In this document: positions 17,624-27,027 of the stretch, piece after piece
Numbering within the stretch: position 1 is the first letter of the stretch
Layout: the number at the start of each line of letters is the position of its first letter
Assembly (NCBI GenBank): GCA_030426765.1
Contig: JAUHXV010000016.1
Coordinates: 1 to 58,395 of the forward strand
Direction of reading: 5' to 3'
From: Bacteroidia bacterium
Lineage (GTDB): Bacteria > Bacteroidota > Bacteroidia > Chitinophagales > Saprospiraceae
Length of the DNA: 58,395 nucleotides
Notes under the pieces: generated by a model
The model's database searches: none
What the model was told of the DNA's origin: nothing
What the model saw: only the letters and a program-made list of their open reading frames with translations
Program-made: the position numbers and the translations under genes

Positions 17624-19369
17624 CTACTTTATATAAAGAATCTTTTTCACTTCTTCATTTTCTCCTTGTACAACACGCAAATTATACGTGCCTGCTGGAA
17701 TAAATGAATTCGATAGATTGATTTCATGTTTCCAATTTCCTGATGGAACCTGTTGCTCTGAAACATATATTGTTTCACCGTTCATACTCACCAGTTCGAT
17801 AAAAACATTTTCAAAAGGGCTTTCTGTATATCCGCTGATCTGAAGGTTTGAATCTGTAGGATTTGGGAAAACAGATAGCGCCATTGCATCAGCTACCTCT
17901 TCCACGGCATTCACAAACTCCTCTTTCACCGTATAAATCTGGTCTGCCTGCAGGTTGGTCATGTACTGCACAATCCCTGAAGGCCATTCAATGATCACAC
18001 TATCCACCATCACAGCATCAGCCAAACCAAAGTGAGGCCGCATATCATTCTGACCACAATACGCACTTTGCGAAGAGACCTCTCTCATCTGCCAGACAAT
18101 CTGACCATTCAAAAAAGATTTTACCCTGATAATGGCACCAATTCCACTTCTGTTGGAGACACTTCCCTCCAGCGAGAATATAATCCAATGATGATCATTC
18201 CCTTCATTGTGATACAGATAGTTTACTTCATCCTGGCTCCCATAACGCGTCGTGGCCACCGCTAAATCCTGGAATCCGTCATTGTCATAATCACCAAACG
18301 CACACCCGTACGACCATCCATCATCTGTCACAACAGCACCGTCTGTCACCTCCGTAAATCCACCGTGCCCATCATTGATATACATATTGTTTTTCAACCG
18401 TCCACTTCCAAATGCATTCGTGACAAATAAATCCAGGTCTCCGTCATTGTCTATATCCGCCCAGGCACTACTAAAGGAACGCGTGATCTTTTCAGTCACA
18501 TCAGAATCCGTAATGGAAGTAAACACCATATTGCCATCATTTCGGTACAATTGATTTCGAGATCCATTCGTGGCCAGAAAGACATCCAGATCCCCGTCAT
18601 TATCCATATCTGCCCAACTCGAACTCATTGTGCTAAAAGATCCCGATGTCAGTGCAGTTGTCGTGACAGGTTCGAAAACCCCTTTTCCGTCATTTCGGTA
18701 CAACTGCTCTTTCTGAGAAAGCTCATTCGTAACAAACAAATCGACATCACCATCTGCATCGATATCAATCCAGTTTACATTTCGGGAAGCAGACTGATCC
18801 GTCACCATAGCGCCTTCGCTGATACGCTCAAAGGACACACCTCCCTCATTTCGATACAGAAAATTCCTGCTGATTCCATCACTGTTGGTTACATAGAGAT
18901 CCACAAGGCCATCATTGTCATAATCACCAAATGCGGCTGTCTCAGAAAATCCGGAGTTGGTGACCCATTGTCCTTGCGTCACTCTGGTAAAGTGGCCTGA
19001 ACCATCATTGATGTACGCCAGGTTATGCCGGTTGTACCAATTGACCACAAAAGCATCGATGTCTCCATCATTATCTATGTCTGCAAACGTGGCTCCATCC
19101 GAAGGCTCTCCATCGCTACCAATCGGATCGTCTTCAAGTAATACAAATCCTCCGGTACCGTCATTGACAAACATGGTATTGTTTTGTCCGCCGGATGGTC
19201 CGTTGGAAATAAAACAATCGATAAATCCATCATTATTAATGTCGACCCAATTCACACTCCTGGAGTCTCCCGGCAAACTAGTCAATGGACTTCCGTTAAT
19301 TTTGGAAAAGTTCTGACTTATCCCTATACACGGGATCAGTAGGCAAAGTGATAGTAAGATTGATTTCAT
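17624..19369 (-). CDS. Secreted FG-GAP/VCBS and ASPIC/UnbV protein with T9SS type A tail
   Basis: The 581-residue protein has a signal peptide (MKSILLSLCLLIPCIGISQ). About seven FG-GAP/VCBS units follow, with the calcium-type loops DINNDGFIDCF, DIDNDGDIDAF, DYDNDGLVDLY and DIDADGDVDLF, which form a beta-propeller. An ASPIC/UnbV domain lies near 385-480 (SGIGAIIRVKSF, HFGLADAVMVDSVIIEWPSG). The last 80 residues are a type A T9SS sorting domain: SVFPNPTDSNLQISG, a conserved middle, then AGTYNLRVVQ and a basic end (KKILYIK). The protein is therefore exported across the outer membrane by T9SS and probably anchored at the surface. It appears monocistronic. Ligands are unknown. Confidence 0.92.
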   Translation of the reverse strand: MKSILLSLCLLIPCIGISQNFSKINGSPLTSLPGDSRSVNWVDINNDGFIDCFISNGPSGGQNNTMFVNDGTGGFVLLEDDPIGSDGEPSDGATFADIDNDGDIDAFVVNWYNRHNLAYINDGSGHFTRVTQGQWVTNSGFSETAAFGDYDNDGLVDLYVTNSDGISRNFLYRNEGGVSFERISEGAMVTDQSASRNVNWIDIDADGDVDLFVTNELSQKEQLYRNDGKGVFEPVTTTALTSGSFSTMSSSWADMDNDGDLDVFLATNGSRNQLYRNDGNMVFTSITDSDVTEKITRSFSSAWADIDNDGDLDLFVTNAFGSGRLKNNMYINDGHGGFTEVTDGAVVTDDGWSYGCAFGDYDNDGFQDLAVATTRYGSQDEVNYLYHNEGNDHHWIIFSLEGSVSNRSGIGAIIRVKSFLNGQIVWQMREVSSQSAYCGQNDMRPHFGLADAVMVDSVIIEWPSGIVQYMTNLQADQIYTVKEEFVNAVEEVADAMALSVFPNPTDSNLQISGYTESPFENVFIELVSMNGETIYVSEQQVPSGNWKHEINLSNSFIPAGTYNLRVVQGENEEVKKILYIK

Positions 19370-19536
19370 GTCCTATTCTTTTAGCGATTATTGTTTACCC
19401 TTGATGGCAAGTAAAATGCCCATCGCATACAAACGAAATCAAATAAATGATCCTTTCTCAAAAAATTCTCTTAAGGGCACCATTCCATGACCCAACAACT
19501 GATTTTACATCCTGAGTGCCACATGTACATCAAAAC

Positions 19537-20736
19537 ATGTCGTTTGAACTGTGCAAAGGGTCATTCGCAGAGGATGATGTACCAGAGGATTTAAAAAGGC
19601 TAATTTTAAGTCCAGTTTTGATCCTGATGAATCAACGGAGAGTATTCAGACACCTGTTATTCTGGGGAGTTTTCTTCTCCATGAGTCTATTCAATGTGCT
19701 GTACATGTCAGCCAGTTTTTCTCAGCAACCCAGCTGGGACATATTTGGCAGAATGACACTCGCTCAGTTGACTATTTATCTGGTCAAGGCGATCGTGGTT
19801 TACTATTCCATTTACAGTATCATCCCACGCTGGGTCGAAAGTCAGCAATATGGCCTCAGAAGTAATCATACCGGAGAGTTTATCCGCAATCGCAAAACTA
19901 CCTTCAGGTATTTCCTGGAATTTCTGGGTGTAGTTTTGATTGGAACCCTCATGATCAGAGTACTCACGCACTATGTCGTCTGGACCTACATCTTTCAGGA
20001 AGGTCCGGGTTCACTTAATTTTAACAGCCTTCTCGCCAGATATATATACTCTCTGTTTGATCTCATTCCCATTGCTTTAGCTGCGGTGGCGATCAAGTTA
20101 GTGCAACTCCGCATCACCACCTTAAAACAGGAATCAAAGATCGTGGCAGACAAACTGAAAACCGAACTACAGTTTTTGAAAAGTCAGACCAACCCACATT
20201 TTCTGTTTAATACGCTCAATGGTATCTATGGACTAAGCAGAAAACAGGATTCGAACGCACCAAAGGCAATTTTAAATCTTTCCAAGATCCTGCGGTACAT
20301 GTTGTACGAAAGCAGTGCTCATACAAATCCGATTGGGGATGAACTCCAACTGATCGCAGACTATATCGCCCTGCAAAAACTGCGATTTCAGGACCACCTG
20401 GACATCTCTTTTTTCCAGGAAATAGATGACCGAAACACAGGGATCTCCCCCTTACTTTTACTTCCCCTGGTGGAGAACGCTTTTAAACACAGTCACGATT
20501 TGAATACCAGGATTGAAATCCATGTCCGACTCCACAAAGGGAAGCTATTTGCTTCAATTACTAACAATACCGATCAGGAAAACAGCACTGTTCATCAGGA
20601 AGATGGGATAGGCCTTGCAAATATCCGCCGGCAACTCGCGATTCTCTATCGAGATTATCAGTTTGATGTTATCCACAAGGACTCCATATTTGAAGTCCGG
20701 CTGTCGATTGATCTAAACGCTTCTGTCTATGCTTAA
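19537..20736 (+). CDS. LytS-like membrane sensor histidine kinase
   Basis: The kinase has about 399 residues. Several hydrophobic segments (HLLFWGVFFSMSLFNVLY, LTIYLVKAIVVYYSIY, FLEFLGVVLIGTLMIRVLTHY, LIPIALAAVAIKLV) give an N-terminal membrane domain without a large periplasmic sensor. The His_kinase domain has phosphoacceptor His221 in QTNPHFLFNTLNG, followed by LPLVENAFKHS and GIGLANIRRQL. The start is uncertain: 19537 is the first ATG, but 19627 (MNQRRVFRH, just before the first membrane segment) looks more natural, and a GTG at 19516 is also in frame. Its 3' end overlaps the LytTR regulator by 8 bases, so the two are translationally coupled partners. Confidence 0.9.
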   Translation: MSFELCKGSFAEDDVPEDLKRLILSPVLILMNQRRVFRHLLFWGVFFSMSLFNVLYMSASFSQQPSWDIFGRMTLAQLTIYLVKAIVVYYSIYSIIPRWVESQQYGLRSNHTGEFIRNRKTTFRYFLEFLGVVLIGTLMIRVLTHYVVWTYIFQEGPGSLNFNSLLARYIYSLFDLIPIALAAVAIKLVQLRITTLKQESKIVADKLKTELQFLKSQTNPHFLFNTLNGIYGLSRKQDSNAPKAILNLSKILRYMLYESSAHTNPIGDELQLIADYIALQKLRFQDHLDISFFQEIDDRNTGISPLLLLPLVENAFKHSHDLNTRIEIHVRLHKGKLFASITNNTDQENSTVHQEDGIGLANIRRQLAILYRDYQFDVIHKDSIFEVRLSIDLNASVYA

Positions 20737-21427
20737 GTGTCTGATCATTGAAGACGAACCGATTGCGGCAGAGATCATCGCCGATTATATAAAAGACGTT
20801 CCACACTTGTATTTAGCAGGCATATACAGAGATGCGCTTTCTGCCTCTGAATATCTTACTTCCCATAATGTAGATGTTCTTTTTGTTGACATCCATCTGC
20901 CGAAAATCAGCGGTATTGATTTCGTCAAAACGATTCAAAATAAGTACCAGGTTATCCTGACCACCGCTTACCACCAGTATGCGCTGACCGGGTACGACCT
21001 GAATGTAGTGGATTACCTGCTCAAACCAATTGAATTCAGTCGATTCCTGCAAGCTGTAAATAAATTACACTCAGCATCAAAAAAAGCGGCAGAAGCGAGT
21101 GTGTCAACTTCTGCGAAAAGCGATTTTCATTTTTTCAACGTAGGAAAAAAGCAGGTCAAGGTGATGATTGAGGATATTGTTTTCATCGAAAGCCTGAAGG
21201 AGTACATTAGAATCCATACGGCCGATGGGAGCCTGACAACCAAAGAAAAAATAGGAGAAATTGAATCCAAACTGGGACCGCAAAAGTTTATGCGCATCCA
21301 CAAATCGTATGTCATCAATCAGGAAAAAATTGTGGCTTTTTCCGGAAGCGAAATAGACCTTGGTATCCAGACCCTGCCGATCGGAAGGTCATATAAAGCG
21401 TCCGTTAAAAAAAGATTGGAAAGTTAA
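20729..21427 (+). CDS. LytTR-family response regulator
   Basis: The 232-residue regulator has a receiver domain with IIEDEP, phosphoacceptor Asp54 in LFVDIHLP, and Lys in YLLKPIEFSRF. The C-terminal LytTR domain (about 133-230) shows IVFIESLKEYIRIHT and FMRIHKSYVINQEKIV. It overlaps the kinase gene upstream by 8 bases and is surely its partner. This kinase/regulator type is very common in Bacteroidota and often controls nearby genes, but no target can be named here. The stop is 16 bases from the end of the convergent hydroxylase gene. Confidence 0.94.
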   Translation: MLKCLIIEDEPIAAEIIADYIKDVPHLYLAGIYRDALSASEYLTSHNVDVLFVDIHLPKISGIDFVKTIQNKYQVILTTAYHQYALTGYDLNVVDYLLKPIEFSRFLQAVNKLHSASKKAAEASVSTSAKSDFHFFNVGKKQVKVMIEDIVFIESLKEYIRIHTADGSLTTKEKIGEIESKLGPQKFMRIHKSYVINQEKIVAFSGSEIDLGIQTLPIGRSYKASVKKRLES

Positions 21428-21443
21428 CCTGAGAAATCCCGGA

Positions 21444-22106
21444 TTACATTTTGCCCGGCCGATCATCGATATAGCCGGACTTCGTTTTTACATTAAATCC
21501 ACGCTTTTCGGGCATCGTACGGAAGATGATATCCCAAAAAGGAGAGGATACGCCATACGCCGCATCGGGCTGCTGATAATGGTGCAATGCGTGGTGGATC
21601 CAGAGGACTTTCAGGAAATTATTTGGCGGAGGAAAAGCATGCACAGAATAATGTACACATAGGTAGGTAGCATATCCGGCAACAAACCCTCCGGTAAACG
21701 GAATCCCGTATTCACCCAGTAAAAGGCGGTACACGAGGAAAAATAAAGAAGCCAACAGGATGCTCACAATCGGTGGCATGGCCAGTCGGGATTTGTCTTT
21801 TGGATAGTTGTGGTGTGCCCCGTGCAGCACATATTGCAGGCGCTCTTTCTTAGGGGAGGTTACTTCCATGTGGAAGGTATACCGGTGTATGAGGTATTCA
21901 ACCAGGGTGAAAGCCAACAGTCCGGCAAAAAACAAAAGAATGCTGGCCCCGGGACCCATAATGCCATAATAGATCGTATAGCCCAGAAGAATCGCCCCCA
22001 GACCATAGAAAATGGTCAGCGGGTATGCGATATGTGTGTGGGTGAGTTTTTCTAAAATAGGGTTTTTAAATACCCTGTTTTCGGTGGCTTCTCCATGACC
22101 TGCCAT
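21444..22106 (-). CDS. Fatty acid hydroxylase / sterol desaturase superfamily membrane enzyme
   Basis: The product has about 220 residues. Four His clusters typical of the di-iron membrane hydroxylases are present: HRYTFH, HGAHHNYP, HYSVHAF and HHALHHYQQPD. Hydrophobic segments (ILLFFAGLLAFTLVEYLI, IVSILLASLFFLVYRLLL) fit four membrane helices. The ending YGVSSPFWDIIFRT is also typical. The closest known function is 2-hydroxylation of the fatty acyl chain of sphingolipids, and some Bacteroidota make sphingolipids, but carotenoid or other lipid substrates are possible. ATG at 22106 is chosen over the upstream TTG at 22154 because a good promoter covers 22124-22154. Confidence 0.88.
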   Translation of the reverse strand: MAGHGEATENRVFKNPILEKLTHTHIAYPLTIFYGLGAILLGYTIYYGIMGPGASILLFFAGLLAFTLVEYLIHRYTFHMEVTSPKKERLQYVLHGAHHNYPKDKSRLAMPPIVSILLASLFFLVYRLLLGEYGIPFTGGFVAGYATYLCVHYSVHAFPPPNNFLKVLWIHHALHHYQQPDAAYGVSSPFWDIIFRTMPEKRGFNVKTKSGYIDDRPGKM

Positions 22107-22123
22107 AATCACAAATTTTGCTG

Positions 22124-22154
22124 CAAAGGTACGCAAAAACAAGGGCTGATGCAA
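22124..22154 (-). promoter_or_regulatory. Promoter of the fatty acid hydroxylase gene
   Basis: Read on the minus strand, TACCTTTG (22131-22124) matches TAnnTTTG and TTG (22154-22152) lies 20 bases upstream. Transcription would start close to 22117, a few bases before the ATG at 22106. Confidence 0.6.
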
Positions 22155-22331
22155 TAAATTGAAGGCGTTTGAAGCAGTCCTCGGAGCGAATAATTTGTTA
22201 AACGACCGACCTGTTGCAGACCATATTAAAAGGCTGAAAAGGGGGTTTTTCTCATTTAATCAGACTGGAAAGATCTTTATTAGCAACAACTTACACATAT
22301 CAAAAAAGACGATATCAAGTCAGACAACGCA

Positions 22332-22925
22332 CTATTTATACTTATCGTGAAGGCCTTTTCCCGATAAAATGATCGGGATACTCTTCGCCACCCTCCGCAG
22401 ACGAGTAGCTTCTGTTTTAGCCTCTGTCACATGCTCGAGATACTCTCTTTGTTTGCCTGGAGTCAGCCCCTCAAAACTTGATTTGAGCTTCTTATCCGCT
22501 TTGAAAGCAGCAGCAAATTCTGCCGGTATGGCCACCTTCTTTTTCTTTTCGGGTTTTAACTCCTTTCCGGCTTTGGCCAATTGCATAGCCTCTTTTATGT
22601 ACTTTCGAATAAGTGCCGGTTTGATTTCTTTTCCCGATTGAAAACGCCATTGTCTCAACGCTTTCGTTTTACCCTCCTGCGCATTGATCAACACCTTGTT
22701 TGGATCTTTCAGAAAAACACCCTGGTAAAACCAAATGCCTACATAGCTTTTGAACGCACCTAAACCCAGTACATTTTTCCCTTCATACATATATACAGGT
22801 CCACCCCACTTTATGCCTTCCTCCAGTCCGCAGGAAAGCGCGAGCTCACGGAGCAGCGTTACTTCTTCTACCCAGGGTTTCATATCACTGATCAGATCAG
22901 GAACATTTGTATGTTTCGTTCGCAT
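22332..22925 (-). CDS. DUF1801 / YdeI family protein
   Basis: The 197-residue cytosolic protein has an N-terminal DUF1801-like domain (about 10-115: EEGIKWGGPVYMYEGKNVLG, GIWFYQGVFLKDP) and a C-terminal Lys-rich YdeI/OmpD-associated segment (about 130-190: IPAEFAAAF, SFEGLTPGKQREYLEHV). Family members are widespread; some are linked to bacteriocin protection or stress in enterobacteria, but the biochemical role is not known. No signal peptide is present. The gene stands alone between the hydroxylase and rlmN genes. Confidence 0.85.
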   Translation of the reverse strand: MRTKHTNVPDLISDMKPWVEEVTLLRELALSCGLEEGIKWGGPVYMYEGKNVLGLGAFKSYVGIWFYQGVFLKDPNKVLINAQEGKTKALRQWRFQSGKEIKPALIRKYIKEAMQLAKAGKELKPEKKKKVAIPAEFAAAFKADKKLKSSFEGLTPGKQREYLEHVTEAKTEATRLRRVAKSIPIILSGKGLHDKYK

Positions 22926-23035
22926 GGAAATTTCTTTTGGCTAAAGATAAAAATCAACCCTCCATTTGAGAAATGGATATAGTCACATGTCTTTGGATGG
23001 TGGAAAAAATGAGCACTCGCTTTGCTCATGAAACA

Positions 23036-24079
23036 TCAGGCTTTATTGGCCAACTGACCGCAGGCCGCATCGATATCCTTTCCTCGACTCCTTCTTACGG
23101 TGATCATCACGCCTTTATCGCGCACGCGTTTGGCAAACGCATCAACCTGATGCTCATCTGCTCTTTCAAACGGAACGCCTGCCACAGGATTGTACTCAAT
23201 CACGTTGACGCGTACCGGAAACTGACCGCGGCACAATCGCACCAACTTGTCCGCATCTTCAAACGTGTCATTAAACCCACGGAGCGCGATATACTCAAAG
23301 GATATTCTTCCCTTTGTTTGTTTATAGAAATACTCAAGCGATTCCATCAGCGCGGCCAACGTATTTGTCTCATTGATCGGCATGATCTTGTCGCGCTTTT
23401 CATCGGAAGCAGCGTGTAGTGAAAGTGCCAGATTGAATTTCACCTTGTCATCTGCCAGGCGTCGGATCATTTTGGCAATTCCGGCTGTACTGACGGTGAT
23501 GCGCTTAGGTGACCAGCCCATTCCGTTTTTACTCGTGATCCGATTGATACTTTCCAGGACAGGCCCGTAATTCAACAAGGGTTCACCCATTCCCATATAA
23601 ACCAGATTGGTCATCGGATACCCAAGTGCGTCCAGACATAGTTTATTGGTGTCATACGCCTGGTCGTAAATTTCTGCCGCAGTGAGATTTCTGATACGGC
23701 CCATTTTTCCCGTGGCGCAGAAACTGCAAGTGAGACTGCATCCTACCTGAGAGGAAACGCATCCGGTAGCACGTTTTTCTTTGGCGACAGGAATCATCAC
23801 CGCTTCGATCTTGTGCCCGTCATGCAGGACGTACCTGGACTTGACGGTTCCATCATCACTGTGTTGGCGAAGGTCCAGCTGAATGCTATGATAGGTGAAT
23901 ACCTCGCTCATAGCCTCTCTGAGTGCAGCCGGCACATTGGTCATATCCGCATAGCTTCTCGCACCCAGTTTCCACATCCATTCATACACCTGTTTGGCCC
24001 GATACGAGGGCTGGCCGATCTCCGCAAATGCATGCTGGAGATCAGAAAGAGACATCGTGCGCAGATCTTTTTTAGGCAT
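23036..24079 (-). CDS. rlmN: 23S rRNA (adenine2503-C2)/tRNA methyltransferase RlmN
   Basis: The 347-residue radical SAM enzyme shows the cluster motif CSLTCSFC, preceded by CVSSQVG. It also has YMGMGEPLLNY, the AdoMet-binding VSTAGI, LALSLHA, and the C-terminal catalytic Cys in AACGQLA. Length and order match RlmN, which methylates C2 of A2503 in 23S rRNA and A37 of some tRNAs through a methyl-cysteine intermediate. The N-terminal accessory domain (YRAKQVYEWMWKLGARSY) is complete. A -7 box on the minus strand (TATCTTTG, 24163-24156) lies about 77 bases upstream of the start. Confidence 0.97.
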   Translation of the reverse strand: MPKKDLRTMSLSDLQHAFAEIGQPSYRAKQVYEWMWKLGARSYADMTNVPAALREAMSEVFTYHSIQLDLRQHSDDGTVKSRYVLHDGHKIEAVMIPVAKEKRATGCVSSQVGCSLTCSFCATGKMGRIRNLTAAEIYDQAYDTNKLCLDALGYPMTNLVYMGMGEPLLNYGPVLESINRITSKNGMGWSPKRITVSTAGIAKMIRRLADDKVKFNLALSLHAASDEKRDKIMPINETNTLAALMESLEYFYKQTKGRISFEYIALRGFNDTFEDADKLVRLCRGQFPVRVNVIEYNPVAGVPFERADEHQVDAFAKRVRDKGVMITVRRSRGKDIDAACGQLANKA

Positions 24080-24155
24080 AACTAAAAGGAAGTCAATTAA
24101 AAACAGGTCTGACGGATCAACTCCAGCCAGCTTCCTGAATGTAAAGAAGTCCCGA

Positions 24156-24163
24156 CAAAGATA
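24156..24163 (-). promoter_or_regulatory. -7 box candidate for rlmN
   Basis: Read on the minus strand it is TATCTTTG, which fits TAnnTTTG. No clear -33 element is at the usual distance, so the call is tentative. Confidence 0.35.
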
Positions 24164-24287
24164 GAAGGAAAGAATCAGAAGTAATTTCAGGCCACGAAAA
24201 GAAAAGCTGCGTCTCCCGGATGAATCAATCGTGTGATACGAAAAGGTATCGACACTTCGATTCAGGTTTATCGATATTCCGGCGCGC

Positions 24288-27026
24288 TTATTCTTCGAGG
24301 CTGTTGAGCCCCATAAACGTCAGTTGCGCGCCGTTCGTATTGACTACATCCCGACCAAGACTGGAGGAATTCAGCCTGAAAAGACAGCTCTGGAAAATGA
24401 GATTGGCCGTAGCACCGGTGGAATAGACAGCGGCTCCTATATCCAGCGCAAAGTTTTGTTCAAAGACGACATTAAAGACGGTACCCTTACCCGCATTCCA
24501 AATACCTGCACCTGTATCCTCACCGGGCTGATCTGCATGTCCAAAATGTATGGTGAGCCCATCAAGGACACATTCCACACATGAGCTATCCAGCTTCACT
24601 ACATGATAAGAATTGTCCCACAAGGTATCGGGCTGATTGATATCACCGCTGAGCAAAACAAGTTCAGGATCGGCAGTGCGCTCAGCTCTATCCTCCTCTA
24701 TCCCCAGAAAACCTCCGTAAATTTTTATGCTATCCTTCAACACAAAGCTGGTATCCCTTCGCGTCAGATGAGGGGAATACACACCTTCCGCCACCCAGAT
24801 TTCCTGTACGTTTTCATATCGTCCGGCAACATGCATGGCATCGAAGAGTTCGTTGAATGCATCGTCCCAGGAAGTGCCATCATTAGCCCCGGAAGCATCT
24901 GTATCGACAAACACATAGGGTCCACCCGGCCAGATACATGGGTTTTGAAACTGCACTTCACTCACGATTACGCTATCGCAATTGTCACTGTTTACATACG
25001 TAGTGGCATAAAATCCTTCTTCACTGACCCATTCACCATTAATCATAATCGAATCCCCTTCACAAAGTGGTTGCACGACAGTATCGATACTTGATGCATG
25101 CACTGTAATCCAAACAGAGTCCACTGCCTGACATCCGAAGACACTTGTCCCTTGTACCCAGGCGTACTGGCTGACATCCGCATATACATTTGAAAACCTG
25201 CCAGTTGGATTGCCTATGATAGTATCAGGCCACCATAGGTATGTATTCGCGCCATTGGCTTCTACAAAAAGAATCTCATTGTCACAGCCCTCGACATCCT
25301 CTATAGCCTCTACTGCAGGGTGTGGTTTGACCGTAAATGGAAAGCTGTATGCTTCTACATTGAACTCTTCGTTTCGAACCTTGATCAGAATGGTGTCTAA
25401 TAGAAAACTTGTGTCTAGTGCGATGGCTATGGGCCATTCACTCACGGTGGGTTCCAGCAATTCATATGTAGCGCCGCTATCCGTGGAGATATAAAGGTCC
25501 GCGGATGAAAGTGAAAACAAAAGTACATCTATGAATGCGGTATCGCCAAGGCAGAAAACATTTTGATCCGGGGAGACAAACTCAATCTCATGTTTGGGAA
25601 TAATGTAAAAGGAATCGGACTCAACCTCTTCTTTATTATCTACATAGTCTGATCCGACAATTTTATAATAATAGGTGGTGCCCCAGCTTAGTACCAGGGA
25701 GGCTGAATCCTGGAAAATACCATTGGACTCAAAAATCTGGTTGTCCGTTGATAGCAAAATGTCAGCATACTGGACACCACATCCCCCCGGATCATCCGTC
25801 ACTGTAAATTCAAAATTAACCGTATCCGTGTACAGGGTATCCGGCAAAGGCTCCACCAGTGATTCCGGTGCGAAAGCATCAATCGTATTGACCCAGGTAT
25901 TTGTTAGTAACGGATCATTGACGTCAAACACAATAGACGCCTGGTGCTCAACCAGCTCGCCGGTCAGTGATGTACTTTTCGGTCTGCATGTAAAATTGAT
26001 AAAACCTTCTCCTGAACCCGTGAGGGTATCATTGACAGGAAGGAATCCCGCAGTGGGGTCAGCAGGAGGTTGTCCGGTCACAGGGTCAATGGTTTCCATC
26101 AACCAAAACAGTCTGCTATTGGGCAGGTCAAGTCCTGCTGTCACATCGAGTTTAAATCCATATTCGTCTGTATAATCCAAGCGCTGTTGAAAAAATGAGG
26201 CGTTGTCCGGCACCTGAATAATCTCACTGCCAAAACCCATGGTACCGAGTCGAAATGAAAAGGGATCAATATCATCGTCAACAGGTACGGTAACATAAAC
26301 AATCGCTGCATTCGAAGTGGCAAATACAGGGTCGTTTTCAAAGCGGATCGTGTAGTCCATTTCGTCGTGCACAGAGACCCACCTGAGTGAATCATAACCA
26401 GTTGGGCCCGTGATGTCATTCGGGTCACGAGGGCAACTTTTTACAGCACCTGTCTTGGTGAATGCTTCAGTATCCACACAACCGGCGCTATCAATGACGA
26501 GTGCCACCTGTTTGATTTTGGAGCCTGATACTGTGATTGAGCAATCGTCATCCGAACCTCCGGAGCCTGTTGACCCTAAGGAACCGGGACCTCCCCAGTG
26601 ACAGGAATAAGGTGGCGTGCCTCCGGATGGTACTGCCGTCAGTTTATACGTAAAAATGGGTCTGTCTCCACATTGCAATGGAAATGGGCTGATACCTTGT
26701 AGTGATGCTGAAATACTCACCGACAGCTTTCTCCCAGGCCATATTTTTGCCGCTTTGACATCCATACACCCTCCTTCCTTCAGTGATACGGTGACTGAGT
26801 AACTACCAGGCTTCAGCCCGGAAAGCACCTTGGAATTGCCTCCTATCGGCTTCCCGGTGGATGCATCCTCCCACTTATAATCAAAAGGTCCTTCAATACC
26901 TTCCACAACCACCTCAATTCGTCCGTCTTTGCGCCCTTCACATGACTCATCCTGCTTCTTCAAGGATACCTGGCTGAAACAAAGCACAGGCATGCAGATG
27001 AGAATAAATATGCTGACAGTTTTCAT
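24288..27026 (-). CDS. Secreted SprB-repeat / DPND-domain / beta-helix protein, last gene of the giant operon
   Basis: The protein has about 912 residues. ATG at 27026 gives a clear signal peptide (MKTVSIFILICMPVLCFSQ). An SprB-like repeat follows (DESCEGRKDGRIEVVVEG, LKPGSYSVTV). A middle region of about 220-390 carries DPNDITGPTGYDSLRWVS, YTIRFENDPVFATS, FRLGTMGFG, FWLMETIDPVTGQPP and FVDVNDP-like strings. I know this module mainly from very large CARDB-containing proteins. Ig-like domains come next, then a C-terminal right-handed beta-helix (SWDDAFNELFDAM, IWVAEGVYSPHL, IYGGFLGIEEDRAERT, VLDGLTIHFGHA). It ends shortly after QLTFMGLNSLEE with no T9SS tail. It begins one base after the preceding stop (TAACATG). 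Confidence 0.8.
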   Translation of the reverse strand: MKTVSIFILICMPVLCFSQVSLKKQDESCEGRKDGRIEVVVEGIEGPFDYKWEDASTGKPIGGNSKVLSGLKPGSYSVTVSLKEGGCMDVKAAKIWPGRKLSVSISASLQGISPFPLQCGDRPIFTYKLTAVPSGGTPPYSCHWGGPGSLGSTGSGGSDDDCSITVSGSKIKQVALVIDSAGCVDTEAFTKTGAVKSCPRDPNDITGPTGYDSLRWVSVHDEMDYTIRFENDPVFATSNAAIVYVTVPVDDDIDPFSFRLGTMGFGSEIIQVPDNASFFQQRLDYTDEYGFKLDVTAGLDLPNSRLFWLMETIDPVTGQPPADPTAGFLPVNDTLTGSGEGFINFTCRPKSTSLTGELVEHQASIVFDVNDPLLTNTWVNTIDAFAPESLVEPLPDTLYTDTVNFEFTVTDDPGGCGVQYADILLSTDNQIFESNGIFQDSASLVLSWGTTYYYKIVGSDYVDNKEEVESDSFYIIPKHEIEFVSPDQNVFCLGDTAFIDVLLFSLSSADLYISTDSGATYELLEPTVSEWPIAIALDTSFLLDTILIKVRNEEFNVEAYSFPFTVKPHPAVEAIEDVEGCDNEILFVEANGANTYLWWPDTIIGNPTGRFSNVYADVSQYAWVQGTSVFGCQAVDSVWITVHASSIDTVVQPLCEGDSIMINGEWVSEEGFYATTYVNSDNCDSVIVSEVQFQNPCIWPGGPYVFVDTDASGANDGTSWDDAFNELFDAMHVAGRYENVQEIWVAEGVYSPHLTRRDTSFVLKDSIKIYGGFLGIEEDRAERTADPELVLLSGDINQPDTLWDNSYHVVKLDSSCVECVLDGLTIHFGHADQPGEDTGAGIWNAGKGTVFNVVFEQNFALDIGAAVYSTGATANLIFQSCLFRLNSSSLGRDVVNTNGAQLTFMGLNSLEE

Positions 27027-27027
27027 G

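Noticed and set aside
24100..24290. Lost T9SS tail after the 912-residue protein through a late frameshift
   Set aside because: The bases beyond its stop, as far as I translated them, gave no sorting-domain sequence.
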